Source: Pholiota molesta
Lineage: Eukaryota > Basidiomycota > Agaricomycetes > Agaricales > Strophariaceae
NCBI GenBank assembly: GCA_014925825.1
Contig: JACGCK010000092.1
Coordinates: 62,001-126,000 of the forward strand
Reading direction: 5' to 3'
DNA: 64,000 nt
Position 1 is the first letter of the stretch; every line of letters starts with the position of its first letter. A program made the position numbers and the translations under genes. This document shows positions 1 through 12,208 of the stretch, piece by piece. Under the pieces are notes generated by a model. The model saw only the letters and a program-made list of their open reading frames with translations. It had not been told where the DNA came from and made no database searches.

Positions 1-3000
1 ACGCCAGCCGAGCGTGGGCGTCAGCGACGGTCAGCCTGAGCGTGCGTGTCAGCGTGTGCGTGTGCGCGGCCGCCGGCGCGGGTCCTCCTGGTTCTTTAAT
101 CCCACTTACACATCGACACTATTCACAAAATCCGAAGTTCCGAGGGGCCACTTTCTGGGCCCCTGCTAAGTATGCTTTATTCCTCTGTAAGTACTTACAT
201 ACTTGTATTTCGCCGTCGTTTGGGAAGTGCGCGGGTGCAGACTGCAGTGCCGGCAGGATATAAGATTTCCCTGCGTACGGTATTTATATCAATGATTCTG
301 TCTATAACACGTCTATACTATGCGGTTCTGATTCAGAAACAGACTTGATATATGGTGCAATGACTGATACAAGGGATGTCATTGGGCGGAGGAGGATGAG
401 AAAGTGATTGGAAGGGGAGAAGCCCTGAGGAAGGCAGAAAAAGAACAAGAACAAGGCTCACGGCACAGCAGCGCTTCTTCGCCCATTTCGACCTGACGAC
501 CCTCCCTCTAAATACATACGCTACCTCCGGATATCCCAGCCAGATGACGACGTGTTCTGCCTCGAGGACGTTGTTTATCTGGATGCTTTGCGCCAGTGAT
601 TAGTGACTGGATGGCTGCGCCTTCCCTAATCCAGCTGAGCTTCGCTTCGCCCAGCTGGTCTGTCAAGTTGCGCCGCTCTACGCTCCCGCTAGCTATGGGT
701 TAGCCCGTTCTCTCTCCGCGTCTTTCTTTCGTATGAGTATCTGTCTCTATCCCCATTCCCCCTGCTCACTCAGATCCCTGCCTCGTCGGTCCACAGTAAA
801 ATAGTCATGTACGGATATGAACCTCTTGGCGTTTGTTTATAAGAAGCTACACACAGTAATTACTTACTGGTCACATTGTGAATGCCACTGACCTGCTGAA
901 TTTGAACGAGGTCGGTTAGAAGGCCCCTGTGCTTGCTCATTCCTCTAATGACTACCCTCCGCACGAAGTAAGTATGCGAATATTTCCCCATATTGTCGTG
1001 CAGGTCACCCGATACTCCTCAAATTCATGCCCGAATAACAGGATCTACCCAATATCAGTATACTCTTAGTGGTGAAGTATAGTTGATCAATTGAGTGTAT
1101 AGCTCGTGACCAAGGATTCATCTTCGAATTCCCGGATTTGGCAAACGTAGTTCAGTTACAGCTGAAGACATACCAAACGGGCAGAAGACGGATATAGACG
1201 GCGATATCTGATAAGTCCCCCCTTGTGCGCTCGCGCCTCGCCACGTCGGCGCGCAGACTTCCCTCCCGCCCTTCCATTTAAAGCCGATTCCGCACCCGAA
1301 ATTCTGCCACAAAACAATAGACATGAGGGGTGTGTTAATGGGGTGGATACTGGGTAGATATAACCTAACCTAATAATAATGTCCCCGAGATACTTGACCA
1401 GCCTTCGCTCACGGCTCGGAGGTGCCCAAGGATGTCGAATAAGTGATAGATTTATCCAACTCCGACGTCTGTCTACAGAGAATAATTTTGGGTATGTAAG
1501 TAAGCGAGACATCGCGCAGCAACTCTAAATATACCTTGTAGTACGACATAAGTAACGTGAACATAACCATATAAGTACGCCTGCTTGCAGTCCACCTCCC
1601 CAGTGTGGCACGGGGGGCCATCACGTCATGAGAAATCATAGCCTGCTTTGAACAAACCGTGCCACGACTCTCTAGGACACTCTCCTTGTCCGCGGGATTT
1701 AATCCTCGTCGTCGTCCAAGCTCAAGTCTAATGAAGCCAAGCAAGAGGTCACCCGCCTCATGCCACGCCATTTCCGTGTGTGCGTCGGTGAAGGCGAATA
1801 ATGGGTCCTCTGGATTTTAAATTTATATCAGGCCCACTGAGCTAGTGTCAAGGACGATTTAGATTTAAACAATAGGGCAAAGGGCTTTTACATGGCAGCG
1901 GCGGTGGCGCGACACAAGGTATGGCAAGGAAAAATGCCAGCTGCTGTGCGCCATGGAGCATATTTCTCCGGTGCGCTGGTTTTATACTGTGCCAGCGCGC
2001 AATTATCTGGCGAGATTTGTAACTTTCTGAGTTGTGTTCACGCCATTTATTTACAATTATTCGTATAACAGACACCTACCGCTAAAGCTTACAAACATTT
2101 GCGTCAATGAGATATATATATGGACTGGTCCCCTTCGCCTTCCAAGTCAATGGAAGTCGGAGGGAAGCACTCGAGGCTGCCAAATCCTGCCAAAAAAGAG
2201 CTTTGCTGCCGATGTACGAACGCGCTCACTGTCAAGCTCAAGTTATGCTTAGGCATCTGAATGGGCTTCTCTACACAATGAAGATTTCGTATTTTAATCC
2301 AAGGCTATGCACAGATCGGTCCTGGCTCCAAAAAAAAGATCAAATTTCCTCGAACTGCGCTCTAGTTCCTAATTCGCTGCTCCATTCGAGTTTCATTTTG
2401 AGCTCGAATCGAGTCCATTTCTCGCCTCGTAAGTATTTTTCCACCTCCAATATTAGTTACCCTCCTAAGGACCAATTAAATCTCCATACCCAGCCGAGCT
2501 TTAATCCTTGAAGTTTATTGATAGGAAAACTTATGCTACGAGGGAGCTACGGGGCAGTGATATTTAAGGCAATTGAAAGCCTATTTCCCACATCCTTGCC
2601 CTCGGTTCTTTGAAAATTATCTACATTTCACCTTTTCATCCTACATAGAAATGAGGCCTGTACATACCTGAAACGTGGAGAAATATAACGAACTTATAGA
2701 AAGCGGTATATACTTAGAGTAGTGTCAACAAATCATTACTAACCACAGCCATGATCCATCGAGCTACCTATGGAGCTGGCAGCATAGGGGGCCAGATTTG
2801 TAGCCGTACTAAGTCTATTACTGTAGCAAAGTAATGCTGCTACCACGCAGATCTTAACGGCTAGGGGTCAGACACGAACTTGTTGGCAAGCCCAAAAAAA
2901 GAGATACTTCAAAATGTGATCAAGTACGCGTTCTAATGTTGTTCTAATGACAGCCCTAAACTCAATCGCGTCTCCATCAACTGGCGGTCAAACTTTTTTG

Positions 3001-4200
3001 AAGGTAGAGATTTATTACAGCCTGGTTTACCTAGCGCAGTCTTAGCTCCCTTCTTAATCCCCGCTCTTTCAGCCCAAGTTCCACCCAGCGCTCGTATACA
3101 TAGGTGACTGAGTCTAATTATAGGACGGCAATACGGGCCGTTATGTTCCCAGTGGAACGTTGAATACGTGATGCATTGATGCGTTAGCACAACCGAAGTA
3201 CGACCATTTTATGCTCAAGGGGGCACAGGGCGTAAAAATTCCGACCTAGGGTCGGTTTTCTTTGGTGGGCTGAGCTAGGCTGAACTAACTAACTACGTAA
3301 GCATTGATGGCGTCCCAATATGGTAATATGACATCACATGGTAATATGACAGGTTGAATCTTTCACTCCCGTCCTCGCTCAGTCCTCGCTCCCCCTCTGC
3401 TCCCTGGCCGTGATGATGATGACGCCCGCCAACGATGCCCACGATGCCCACCATGCTGATGGACACCCACCACATCACCACCACCAAGGACAATGGACAA
3501 CACCCGCCATGTCGCCCATGCATGTGCCACATTGCCCCCACCACCCGCCACATCGTGCTGCAAATTGCAATGCCCGCACACCACGACGACGGCTACCCAC
3601 CGCGCACCACGTCGTCCCGCGGCGCACAAACACCACGACGACGGCCCTGCACCTGCGACACGTCATCCTGCACAGGACGCAATGCGGGTGGATGCAATGC
3701 GGGTGGACTACGAATGCGACAGAATGCCAGAGGTGCGGATGACGGACAGACAAGGCAGATGGCAGCGCGGAGGCCGCCAGTGCCCCGCGGACACGGTGAC
3801 GACACGTCACCCATGCACGGCGCGTTCTGCTCGCGCCGTCCACTCCAACCCACCTGCACTCACCGTCTACATGTACAATCAGTGCTGCATATGCAGCACT
3901 GTGCGGCGTGGAGACGCGTCGTGCCAGGTGTGGCTCAGCCTCTAATGACTAGTTTTGCACCTCTTGTTGTGCTTCAAAATCTTCTATTTGATGTCTGAGC
4001 ATCTAGATTGCTCAAAAGACTACAAAAAGCCCATTTCATGTGTTAATTATAGGGGGGTCAGATTTTTTTTTTCTGGCCTGCGGCCTGGACTAACTAACCG
4101 ACCCCTGGTCCGGCATTTCAATGCCGGTGCCCCCTTGTTTATGCTCTCCCGTTCTTCTTCTGCTCGTATTTGGGCGAAAGTCAGTCTTTTGAACGCTACG
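1..4200. other. Gene-poor left flank
   Basis: I see no supportable gene in this stretch. Open frames are short, overlap on both strands and show no domain I recognise. A possible coding relic lies near 470-600 on the plus strand, with a residue pattern rich in aspartate, proline and leucine, but I cannot name it. The segment at 3409-3935 is a GC-rich low-complexity block listed separately. Confidence 0.5.
3409..3935. repeat. GC-rich low-complexity block with short repeats
   Basis: The block is open in several frames on both strands at once, which is a composition effect rather than coding. It contains two copies of CACCACGACGACGGC near 3581 and 3632 and a tandem AATGCGGGTGGATGC-type repeat at about 3680-3706. 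Predicted peptides are histidine-, threonine- and proline-rich with no domain. Confidence 0.5.
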
Positions 4201-6074
4201 ATGCCTACAACTCGACGAGCGTCTCGTGCATCTCATAAAGATGTCGATCCCCCAAAGAAGAAACTGAAGCGGGATGATGCTTCTGCTATGAGTTCTGCAG
4301 CAGCTGAAGGTGAGAGGTTCACGTTCGGAAGGAGGATTCCTTTTCATTTTCGTTTGCTCAAGGTCAACATTATGACGACGTGCCCAAAGACCAGGCATTG
4401 GCTCCGAGCCAACGGAAAGGAAAAGGTAAGGCCAAAGTAGTGGAAGTAGACCCTTCTACGTTCCTTGAACGAGTCGATAGCCCTTGGCTTGTTGGAGCGC
4501 ATGTTTCTGCAGCCAAGGGAGTCGAGAATTCAATCATAAATGCGGCTTCCATTGGGTTCGTTTTATTTTCGTCACTGCATGCGTTTGGATTATGTTATTC
4601 GGCTTTTACAGCGCCAACGCATTCGCACTTTTCTTGAAGTCACAGAGAAAATGGACCTCTCCACCGTTGACGGAATCGTCAATTGCCGAATTTAAGAAGA
4701 GGATGGAGGAACACGGATACACGAGTAAAATGGTACTGCCCCATGGGAGTTATCTGATTAACTTGGGCAATCCAGACGCGTTAGTATTTATCTTTGCGAG
4801 CTCTATAAGAGGTTCGTGCTAGGAAAACTAAACTTAACGTGGCTTAGAGAGAAACGCGAAAAATCATATGTTTGCTTCGTGGACGACCTCAAACGATGTC
4901 AGGCTTTGGGATTGGAGCTATACAACTTCCAGTGCGTTATGCATGCCTCAGCCTCTGATGTTGTTTCTTACAAAGAGTCAAGTCCGGGCTCCACAGTTGG
5001 CCAAGCAACCCTGGAGGAATCACTCGGTCTGATCGCTGAATGTATCAATCGCGCACATAAGGAAACCCAAGGTGTCACCGCGGTTGTAGAAAATATGGTG
5101 CTTTATTTCCTTTCATCCCATCCTTCGTATCCGTTGATTGACATAATTGAAATGAAGGCAGGTGCTGGGAATATTATTGGTTCTGACTTCTCTCATTTGG
5201 CGGGCATTATCGATCGGGTGGAAGATAAGACGCGGGTAGGGGTGTGTATAGATACGTGTAAGTTCCAAGTTACTATTGTGTTTTCTCGTTATTTTTGGTC
5301 AATGGATCGTTTGACAATATGAACAGGTCATGCCTTTGCAGCAGTACGTTCGATTTCGTCCCTATTTTTAATTAAGATTTCTTGATGTTGATTTAAGGGA
5401 TATGATATTCGAACGAAAGAAGGATGGGAGTGCGTCTTCCAAGTTGATTAATGCTTTCCCCTCACTCTGACCATACTTTCTATCTCTAGTAATACAAGTA
5501 TGTTCTCCTTGTGATGAGAATATATGAGCCACTCACTGGTCAAATCATTCACAGTGAAAGTGTTCGACGAGAAAGTTGGACTTCAATATCTTCGTGGGAT
5601 GCACCTGAACGACTCGAAGACCGAATGCAATTCAAACAAAGATCGACACGAGAATATCGGGCTGTAAGCTCTTTCATCATTTTTTTTTTGCGTTGTTTGC
5701 TAAATGAAATGATGGCATTTAGAGGACACCTGGGACTTGAAGCGTTTCGGCACGTATTGTCAGACCCTCGCACGCAAGGTCTACCGCTCATTCTAGAGAC
5801 ACCGAGTTTCGAACAACCGAGAGAGGTCTGGGGAAAAGAAATCGAGATTCTGCAACGTATATCCGGACGCGATACTGGCGCTCCTGACCTCGACTACAAT
5901 GACCTCGTGAATCAGACCAAGTCTGTTGTGAAGGAAGCCGAGAAAATGCACAAAGGACCCAAGACGAAGGCGCAATCAACAAATAAAACGAAAACCGGTA
6001 GCAAACGGAAGCTTAGTGGCGCCTTAGGAGATGAGGGTCAAGAGGATGATGAGGATAATGGGAGCGACTACTGA
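4201..6074 (+). CDS. apn1: Endonuclease IV-type AP endonuclease (Apn1 family)
   Basis: Endonuclease IV cleaves DNA 5' to abasic sites and uses a trinuclear zinc centre in a TIM barrel (family knowledge). Eleven exons give one frame of 428 residues: 4201-4309, 4363-4555, 4612-4779, 4848-4931, 4983-5097, 5158-5257, 5327-5343, 5398-5429, 5490-5497, 5555-5663 and 5723-6074. Visible signatures are [68 protein letters not shown] and LILETPS. The histidines of NFHPGS (about 185) and DTCHAF (about 258) are rebuilt exactly across splice sites, which supports the model. The N-terminus ([10 protein letters not shown]) looks like a nuclear localisation signal and the C-terminus is Lys-rich then acidic. 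It converges on the amidohydrolase gene, 221 bp apart. One exon is only 8 nt. It appears intact. Confidence 0.9.
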
Positions 6075-6295
6075 TTCTCTGCAGCCGACCTCTCAATCTT
6101 TGTAGATTATTGCATTTACTTAAGTTCGCCGATGCTGCAGACTTCAGGCTCGTACTGAAAATTCACGATGAATTTGGGAATTCACAAAGGGGATCTAACA
6201 TATGAATGGAACATAGGTCGAAGACAGCTGTCAAACACGTTAAATTGAATTTTCAGAGGACAGAATCATATATAACACAGTGTCATCAGTGCTCC

Positions 6296-9200
6296 TCAGA
6301 ACATTTCAACCATTCCAGCTTCCGCCGTTATCACTCCCACAGGCTTGCTCCCGAAATCCAACACACCTCCGCCCTGATAAAGTACTAAATCCGGAATCGA
6401 GAACAGGGGACGTTTAAGGCCCAACGCCTTGTGTAGATTCGTCGATGCCAGGGCAAGGGCCTGAGATCTGCTTATGGTACCGTTTGATTCAAGCGCGGCC
6501 TGTACGATAGTGTTAGCCATAAGAGGACATCTATAAACTTTCGCAGTTGATAACTCACCCAGGCGATTTCAAAGCGTGTGTTTCTAGCACTGGCTTCATC
6601 CACTACCCCGATGGCAACATTGACGCCAGCGTTCAACAACGTCACGAGTGCGCTGTCCTTCGACAGCGGCGGCCCAGGCAGACTTGTGCGAAAAGATCAA
6701 TGAGCGATATGATCAGGGATGTAAGATGCAACTCACATCCTCCTCTGTTCCCATGTCGCGGGGTAAGGCCGCGAGGACGTCAGGATAACACTAACGCCTG
6801 CGGCTGCGATTTGATTGGCTAGGAGATGGGCCTCCGACGCGCCTGAGAATGTAAGTTTCAGGTTATTTCCCGTATAAGCTTCGTATTCTGCCTTTAAGGC
6901 CAGAAGAGTCGATATGATATCCGCATTTTCGACTGATATGACTAGCGGGGCTGCACCCTAGCAGAACCAACAGATTAGAGGCCAATCCAATCAACGCAAG
7001 ATTGCGAAAGCAAATTTAGCTTACTTCCCGAACGTTCCTCCAAGCTTTCGCATCTCCAACGAACGAGCCATCATCGGCGCCCCAGAAGAGCAGCGTGCGC
7101 AAAGCAGCGATTTGCGTGCTTACGCTCACCTTGAGCGACATGCTCACCGAAACATGTATTGCCGTCTCCCGTTGAACAATCGCACCCTTGTCCAGAGCAT
7201 GAGGCGCGCCAACTCGGAATGCCGCTGAAATTCCTTGGATGAATCCACTCCCTGACGGAGCAGTAATAGCGGTCGTCACTCCTGAGCGATATGCAAGTCT
7301 GTCGAATGATGAAAAGTAAGCATTGAAAAATATCGGATAAGATTAAACTTACAGAGCGTTCCTGCCCTCAAACGCGAGTCCATCCACAGCTCTAACTAGT
7401 CCGGCCTCGGCGATCAGCGTAGGTGCATCTCCATCAACAAGAGGATCGTGAACTGGACCATCGTTCGTTGAAGGCTCTAGGCGTATCTCGACAAGCCCAA
7501 TGGGAGCTCCATAGGTAGTCAATCCCGGCGCAATTGCTCCTCCACGTAGGTCGACGATTTCCTCGTCTACGTCCACGGCGGATGTTCCAGAAACACAGTC
7601 GTCCACAGGCCGCTGGATGCAAACAATTTTCCCATCTTCGACGACGACAGTTCGACCATTCGGGTAGAGTGTAGACGCAGCGGCATCACTATCGTCGAAA
7701 ACCGTCTCCAATGCGTGCTCAGCACTTATTTCGTCGAACCCAATGAGCGTCTTGACGTTGGTGAGTCTGACCCTCCCAGCAACCTTTCGTCCGGTAAGTG
7801 GAGGGACCCCGTCCCATTTTACGGTATCGTTCTTTTCCTTGTCCCAGTTAGGAGTTTCTGGGAGCTCTTGGAATCCTGCAGGTTTTTCGAGGGGGTACGG
7901 GTTTGTAAGCTGCGCGATTCCATCCACATAGACTTGTGTAGGAGTGGCGCCGAGTGAAAGTGGGTGCGAATCCCAGACGACGACATCTATCAAAACATGT
8001 CAGAGCTTAATTTGAAAAAAATGTATAACAAAATGAGCATTACCAGCATCAAATCCTGGAAGGAGAACCACTATGTTCAGAAAGAGGATGTATATTATAG
8101 AAGAAATATATACCTTCTGCTATTGTCCCCACCCGATGGTCAAGGCCAGCTGCTTTTGCTGGCACCGAAGTGACAGATGCGAGGGCCAACGCAGGGCTAA
8201 GTCCATAATAATATGCTTGTTGGGCTTCGAAGAGGAGATACCGACTGTTTACTACAGGATGATCCGACTAACACAATAGGTAGATGATTAGAGCGAATGC
8301 TAAGTCAAATTCCGCATGAATAGAGCTTACTTTCATCACAACTGGAATCCCATGTTCGGCAAGTACTCGAGGGGCGAACTCGGAACTGCGGTATGCTTCA
8401 CGTTTCTTTTTGAAGTTACTTGCGAATAACGCTATGGATGGAGCGCCGCCCTATAGACAGTGTCAGTTCAACCATTAAAACAACGAGTCTGATACATACC
8501 CAGGCTTTCTTGAGTAAATCGGGAACAAGGTAAGTCTCTCCTGCGTGATGGAACGACGCGACTGGGAACTTGAATTCGTTTGTGAGGCGGACGATGCCAT
8601 CGAGATCTACAGCCTGCAACAAATGTTGTAGCGATATTAGAAAACAGATGAATCGACGACGTACCTCATAGCAATGAACAGATAGCTAAAGCGAGGAATC
8701 GTCGATAGATATTTAACGGCAGTAGGGAAATGCGATAACGAATAAGCCACACCTTGACTCGTCCCCGCAAAACATCCACGAGCGATTCCCATTGAAGATC
8801 TTCAGGGAAGTTCGTAAAACCCTCGGCTTCCAACATATCCCAAGCTCCTGCCTCGGCTTTGGCACAAAATGCGTCTTGTGCATCGCGAATCTTGCGGGCT
8901 TCGTCGTAGGCATGTCGGAAATTCCATTGGCCATCCATACGCGTTTGCCCATACAATCGGTCAGGGTTTTCTCCTGTAACAAGTGGTAAGGGCGAGTAAA
9001 AAAGAACCAGACCGAACAAGAAGAACTAACCACAAGCGTGCTTCATATGCCTCCAACGAACGTATTCAGTTCCGTTTGGAGAGTGTGTAAGCGTGAGCGG
9101 CGGTTCGATAACCTTGGAAGTTGCAGAACGCTCCGCTGTTGGGCGTAACTTGATCACAAAGGATTGGCCACCCATGTTGTTCGCACTTCCCGGGAGAATC

Positions 9201-9905
9201 TGGGCAGTTGTCACTCCCCCTGCCATGGCAAGTTCATAAGACGCGTCGTGCGTGTTTAGACCATCGATACTGCGAAGCCATGGAAGGATTGGGTTCTTTA
9301 TCGAGTTCCCATCGGAAGCACCTACAAACTATGAGCATGAACATTGCAGTAAGGGTGGAGAACCTACCGGACAAAGCAGGAGAACTATAGACACCGATGT
9401 GAGAATGCAAATCCACCAGGCCGGGCGTGATCCATTTCCCGCCAACGTCAAGTACTCTGAGCTCTCCGTTTCGTGACTTGGTGCTGGCAATCAAGCTCGG
9501 AGGTATGTATCCTACAGCGATGATAACACCCTTGTCGAGCAACACGTCGCCATAGACTATCTCAGTGCCGCTCCGAGTTCCAGTCCATATTTTCGCGTTT
9601 CGCAGCAAAGTAGGTGGTGTACCAGGCACCCAACGATCGCTACCGTTACGCGTTCGGGAGGAAGTACTGAACGAAGGAGGAGGACCCGCAGGGATGTGTA
9701 TGTTTGCACATTTGGAGAGCAACTCGGCGCGCTGGGCTTTGAGATGGACGACGCTGTTGGTTGACGAAGAGATGATGCCGTGGGAGAACTTGAGAAAGAC
9801 GGTCTGCGCGACGACGGTGCACACCACGAGGGCCAAGACTCTTTGCGCGAGTTTCCTGCTCTTAGGAATCCTGGTATCCGTCGTGGATATCGGCTCCTTC
9901 GCCAT
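6296..9905 (-). CDS. Membrane-anchored composite amidohydrolase (two metal-dependent hydrolase-like halves)
   Basis: This is a large predicted hydrolase of 975 residues from thirteen exons, minus strand: 9905-9368, 9321-9031, 8973-8753, 8685-8665, 8613-8500, 8450-8331, 8267-8114, 8055-8044, 7986-7353, 7298-7025, 6957-6737, 6682-6559 and 6499-6296. An N-terminal hydrophobic stretch (about 20-40) suggests a signal anchor. The first half carries amidohydrolase marks: ITPGLVDLHSHIG with metal-site His167 and His169, LSVHCYE (His354), ASFHHAGE (His379/380) and the metal-site-like KSDHPV (Asp437). A second half repeats the fold in weaker form (IAPGLTTYGAPIG, with no HxH), so it is probably non-catalytic. 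The substrate cannot be read from the sequence; imidazolonepropionase-like and prolidase-like amidohydrolases are the nearest types. Two exons are micro-exons of 21 and 12 nt. Confidence 0.85.
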
Positions 9906-10274
9906 GGCTGTTAGGAGGAGGATACCAATTGGCAATAAGTTCCCAGCCCCTCCTGAGCTCTGATAACGCAATAGCCTAGCATTGATGCATTATTGATGAA
10001 CGCCGACGGTGTCCACAAGGCGCAAGTGAACGGGCCGAATCTAATTCCCAAGTGTAAGCTTTTGACACTCGGCTTTTTTTAAATTCGTCTAATTCAACAA
10101 ATGTATAAAGCGCAGGAGGTTGAATTAATATTATGAACCAATTCCAGAAATGAGGTGCAATAATAGGAATATCGAGTTGGAGGTAAGTTGAAGGCAATAA
10201 TCGATAGAAAAAATGGGCATGCATATGCTATAAAGAAAGAACGAGATACACCAGCCACTTTGGCATTACTTGCG

Positions 10275-11402
10275 CTAATATTCGTATAAGAGTATCTTGT
10301 GCCCTTGCAAGACGTCTTTCGAAGACACAAAGCCTTCTCTCCGATTCCCATGTTCCCAGCGCTCATAGAAGATCTCGATTCCCACTAGTTGAGCTGCAAC
10401 ATCCACTCGCGAGAGGGTAGGGGTCCGGGAAAACGTCTTTTCAATCACGTCTGGTCTTTGGGCCATGGGAAATGTGGTGTTCTTTCCATATCCTTTCCAG
10501 ATAGACAATATCAAGACTTGCAGGTTGGGCGGTAGAGGAATATCATTGGAGAACTGTTGGTACAGTGAACATCAGTATCAACGTTCAAGTTATCGCGACG
10601 CTCGGGATGGATTTACCTCTTTACCGTCTCCGAGAAGCTCCAAGGAGGTCAAAGATGGAAGGTGGCCAACCAACGAACGATAGTCAACGGCATGAGAATG
10701 TTTCTCGAATGACAAAGAGTCCAAACGTCCAAAATCATAAGCTAGCTCTTCGAAAAACGCTGCCAAACCCTTGAGCGTAACATCGGAAGTCCAGTAGAGT
10801 TGTTTGATGGGGCGGTTCGGAAGGAGAGCGGCTATGACATGAAAGTTGCCCTCCAACCTGATCAGCTTGGGACATGTCCCGGGAGATATGTCGACTGGGC
10901 CCCTGGATATCCACTTCAACTCCTTCAAAGCTTTTTGCGTACCGAGCCATCGCGTAAACATTTCGGAATTGCCTCCATCGATCTGAACCCAGCTTAGAAC
11001 CTCTAGTTGGAACACAAGCGTATCCATTGGAAGCAACTTCAGATCTTTGCTGGCGGCCGAGATCGAAAACACCTTCAAGTTGACCATCATTGGCAGTACA
11101 GACTGTACAAGCTTCCAAAACGCAACTTTTTGGCTTCCCAATACAAGTATAACGCTATAGTTTTTGACTAGGAGCGCCAGTGGTGGGGAGAGCAGGAGGG
11201 AAGTGAGAAAGCGTATGTGTTGGCCTGGATGTGATCTGTGCCCCAATGGCGAGCTATAAAGGATCCTTTGTGCTTCGGGTTCAAGGAATTTGCTGGACAA
11301 GCAGAGCGATACTAGTGTTTCTCGATCCCGTATTTGTTCAAAGATTGGCCTAATGAGTTCTGTGGGAACTCTGCAATTGGCATCCACGACGGTTGAGGCC
11401 AT
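10275..11402 (-). CDS. F-box-like protein
   Basis: Two exons (11402-10617 and 10553-10275, intron 10554-10616 with GTAAAT and CAG borders) give 354 residues. The N-terminus, CRVPTELIRPIFEQIRDRET followed by LVSLCLSSKFLEPEAQRIL, matches the F-box pattern of fungal ubiquitin-ligase adaptor proteins: a P-E-hh-xx-Ih start and a later region of leucine-rich, LRR-like stretches (LKVFSIS, LEVLSWVQ, LTSLELL). Such proteins recruit targets to SCF ligases through Skp1, and the target here is unknown. The end, GHKILLYEY, is in frame. F-box families are greatly expanded in mushrooms, so no individual function can be given. Confidence 0.75.
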
Positions 11403-12208
11403 TGCGGCCTAAGACCTGAAACCCGATGTCTAATTGAAGTGGGGGTCAGCGGAGATGAAGCAGATGCATCATGCATGGTAGGACTAAGCAGAAATACATA
11501 CACGCTTGGATAGTGGTGGGTCTCTGAATGCTGCGGTTCGTTCTCATTTTCTAGTCTTCCGATAACCAGCTTTGTACTAGGCGATAGTTTGGACGGGTTA
11601 CATGATGACAACGACGGTGGCACTTGACATATCCCCGCAATCTTGCCTTGATCTTGCCAATTAATTGAAAATCAAATCCTATCAAACCGTGGTCTAAATT
11701 TGGTTCTAAATATAGAAAGACATGACTTCAAGTCTTCAACTGAGACTTGCCCAACAAAATGCTCGCCGGATATGGCTAATGAGAATAAGGTATTGTTGAA
11801 TGCTGTAGGAAGCGGAACCCCCATATTTTGGAGTCATCCAAATAACGCTAAACGCTGTTAATCGACTGTGCGTACTGCGTTGAAATCTAGGTTCCCACTC
11901 CTGTAGAATTCTGTAATATCGAGGACTTCTATTGAAACCTTGATAACAACATGCAATTTAGAGTGTGCTAGAACGTTCAGGCTATACTAATACTGGCATG
12001 ATAATCATAAGTCGTTGAGTATGGCGGCAGAGCGAGGCGGTCAGAGCGATAAGCGCCCATGGCGCTTATCCAGACATCTGACCTCTCGGTACTTCTCAGA
12101 ACCCGAGTAAAGTGCTCGAGTCTAAATTCGAATCGAACTCCTATATGATTTTACTATAGAGTACCCAATTCATACTTATAAGCGCTCCGCTTTGTGAACG
12201 CCTTTGAG
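11403..12208. other. Intergenic region
   Basis: I see no gene. The stretch between the F-box start and the P450 relic is AT-rich in its second half. A small GC-rich palindrome-like segment (AAGCGCCCATGGCGCTT) lies at about 12050-12067. Confidence 0.4.

Noticed and set aside
3400..3998. Several long overlapping open frames on both strands
   Set aside because: They are open in most frames because of GC-rich, low-complexity sequence and encode His/Pro/Thr-rich text with no domain.
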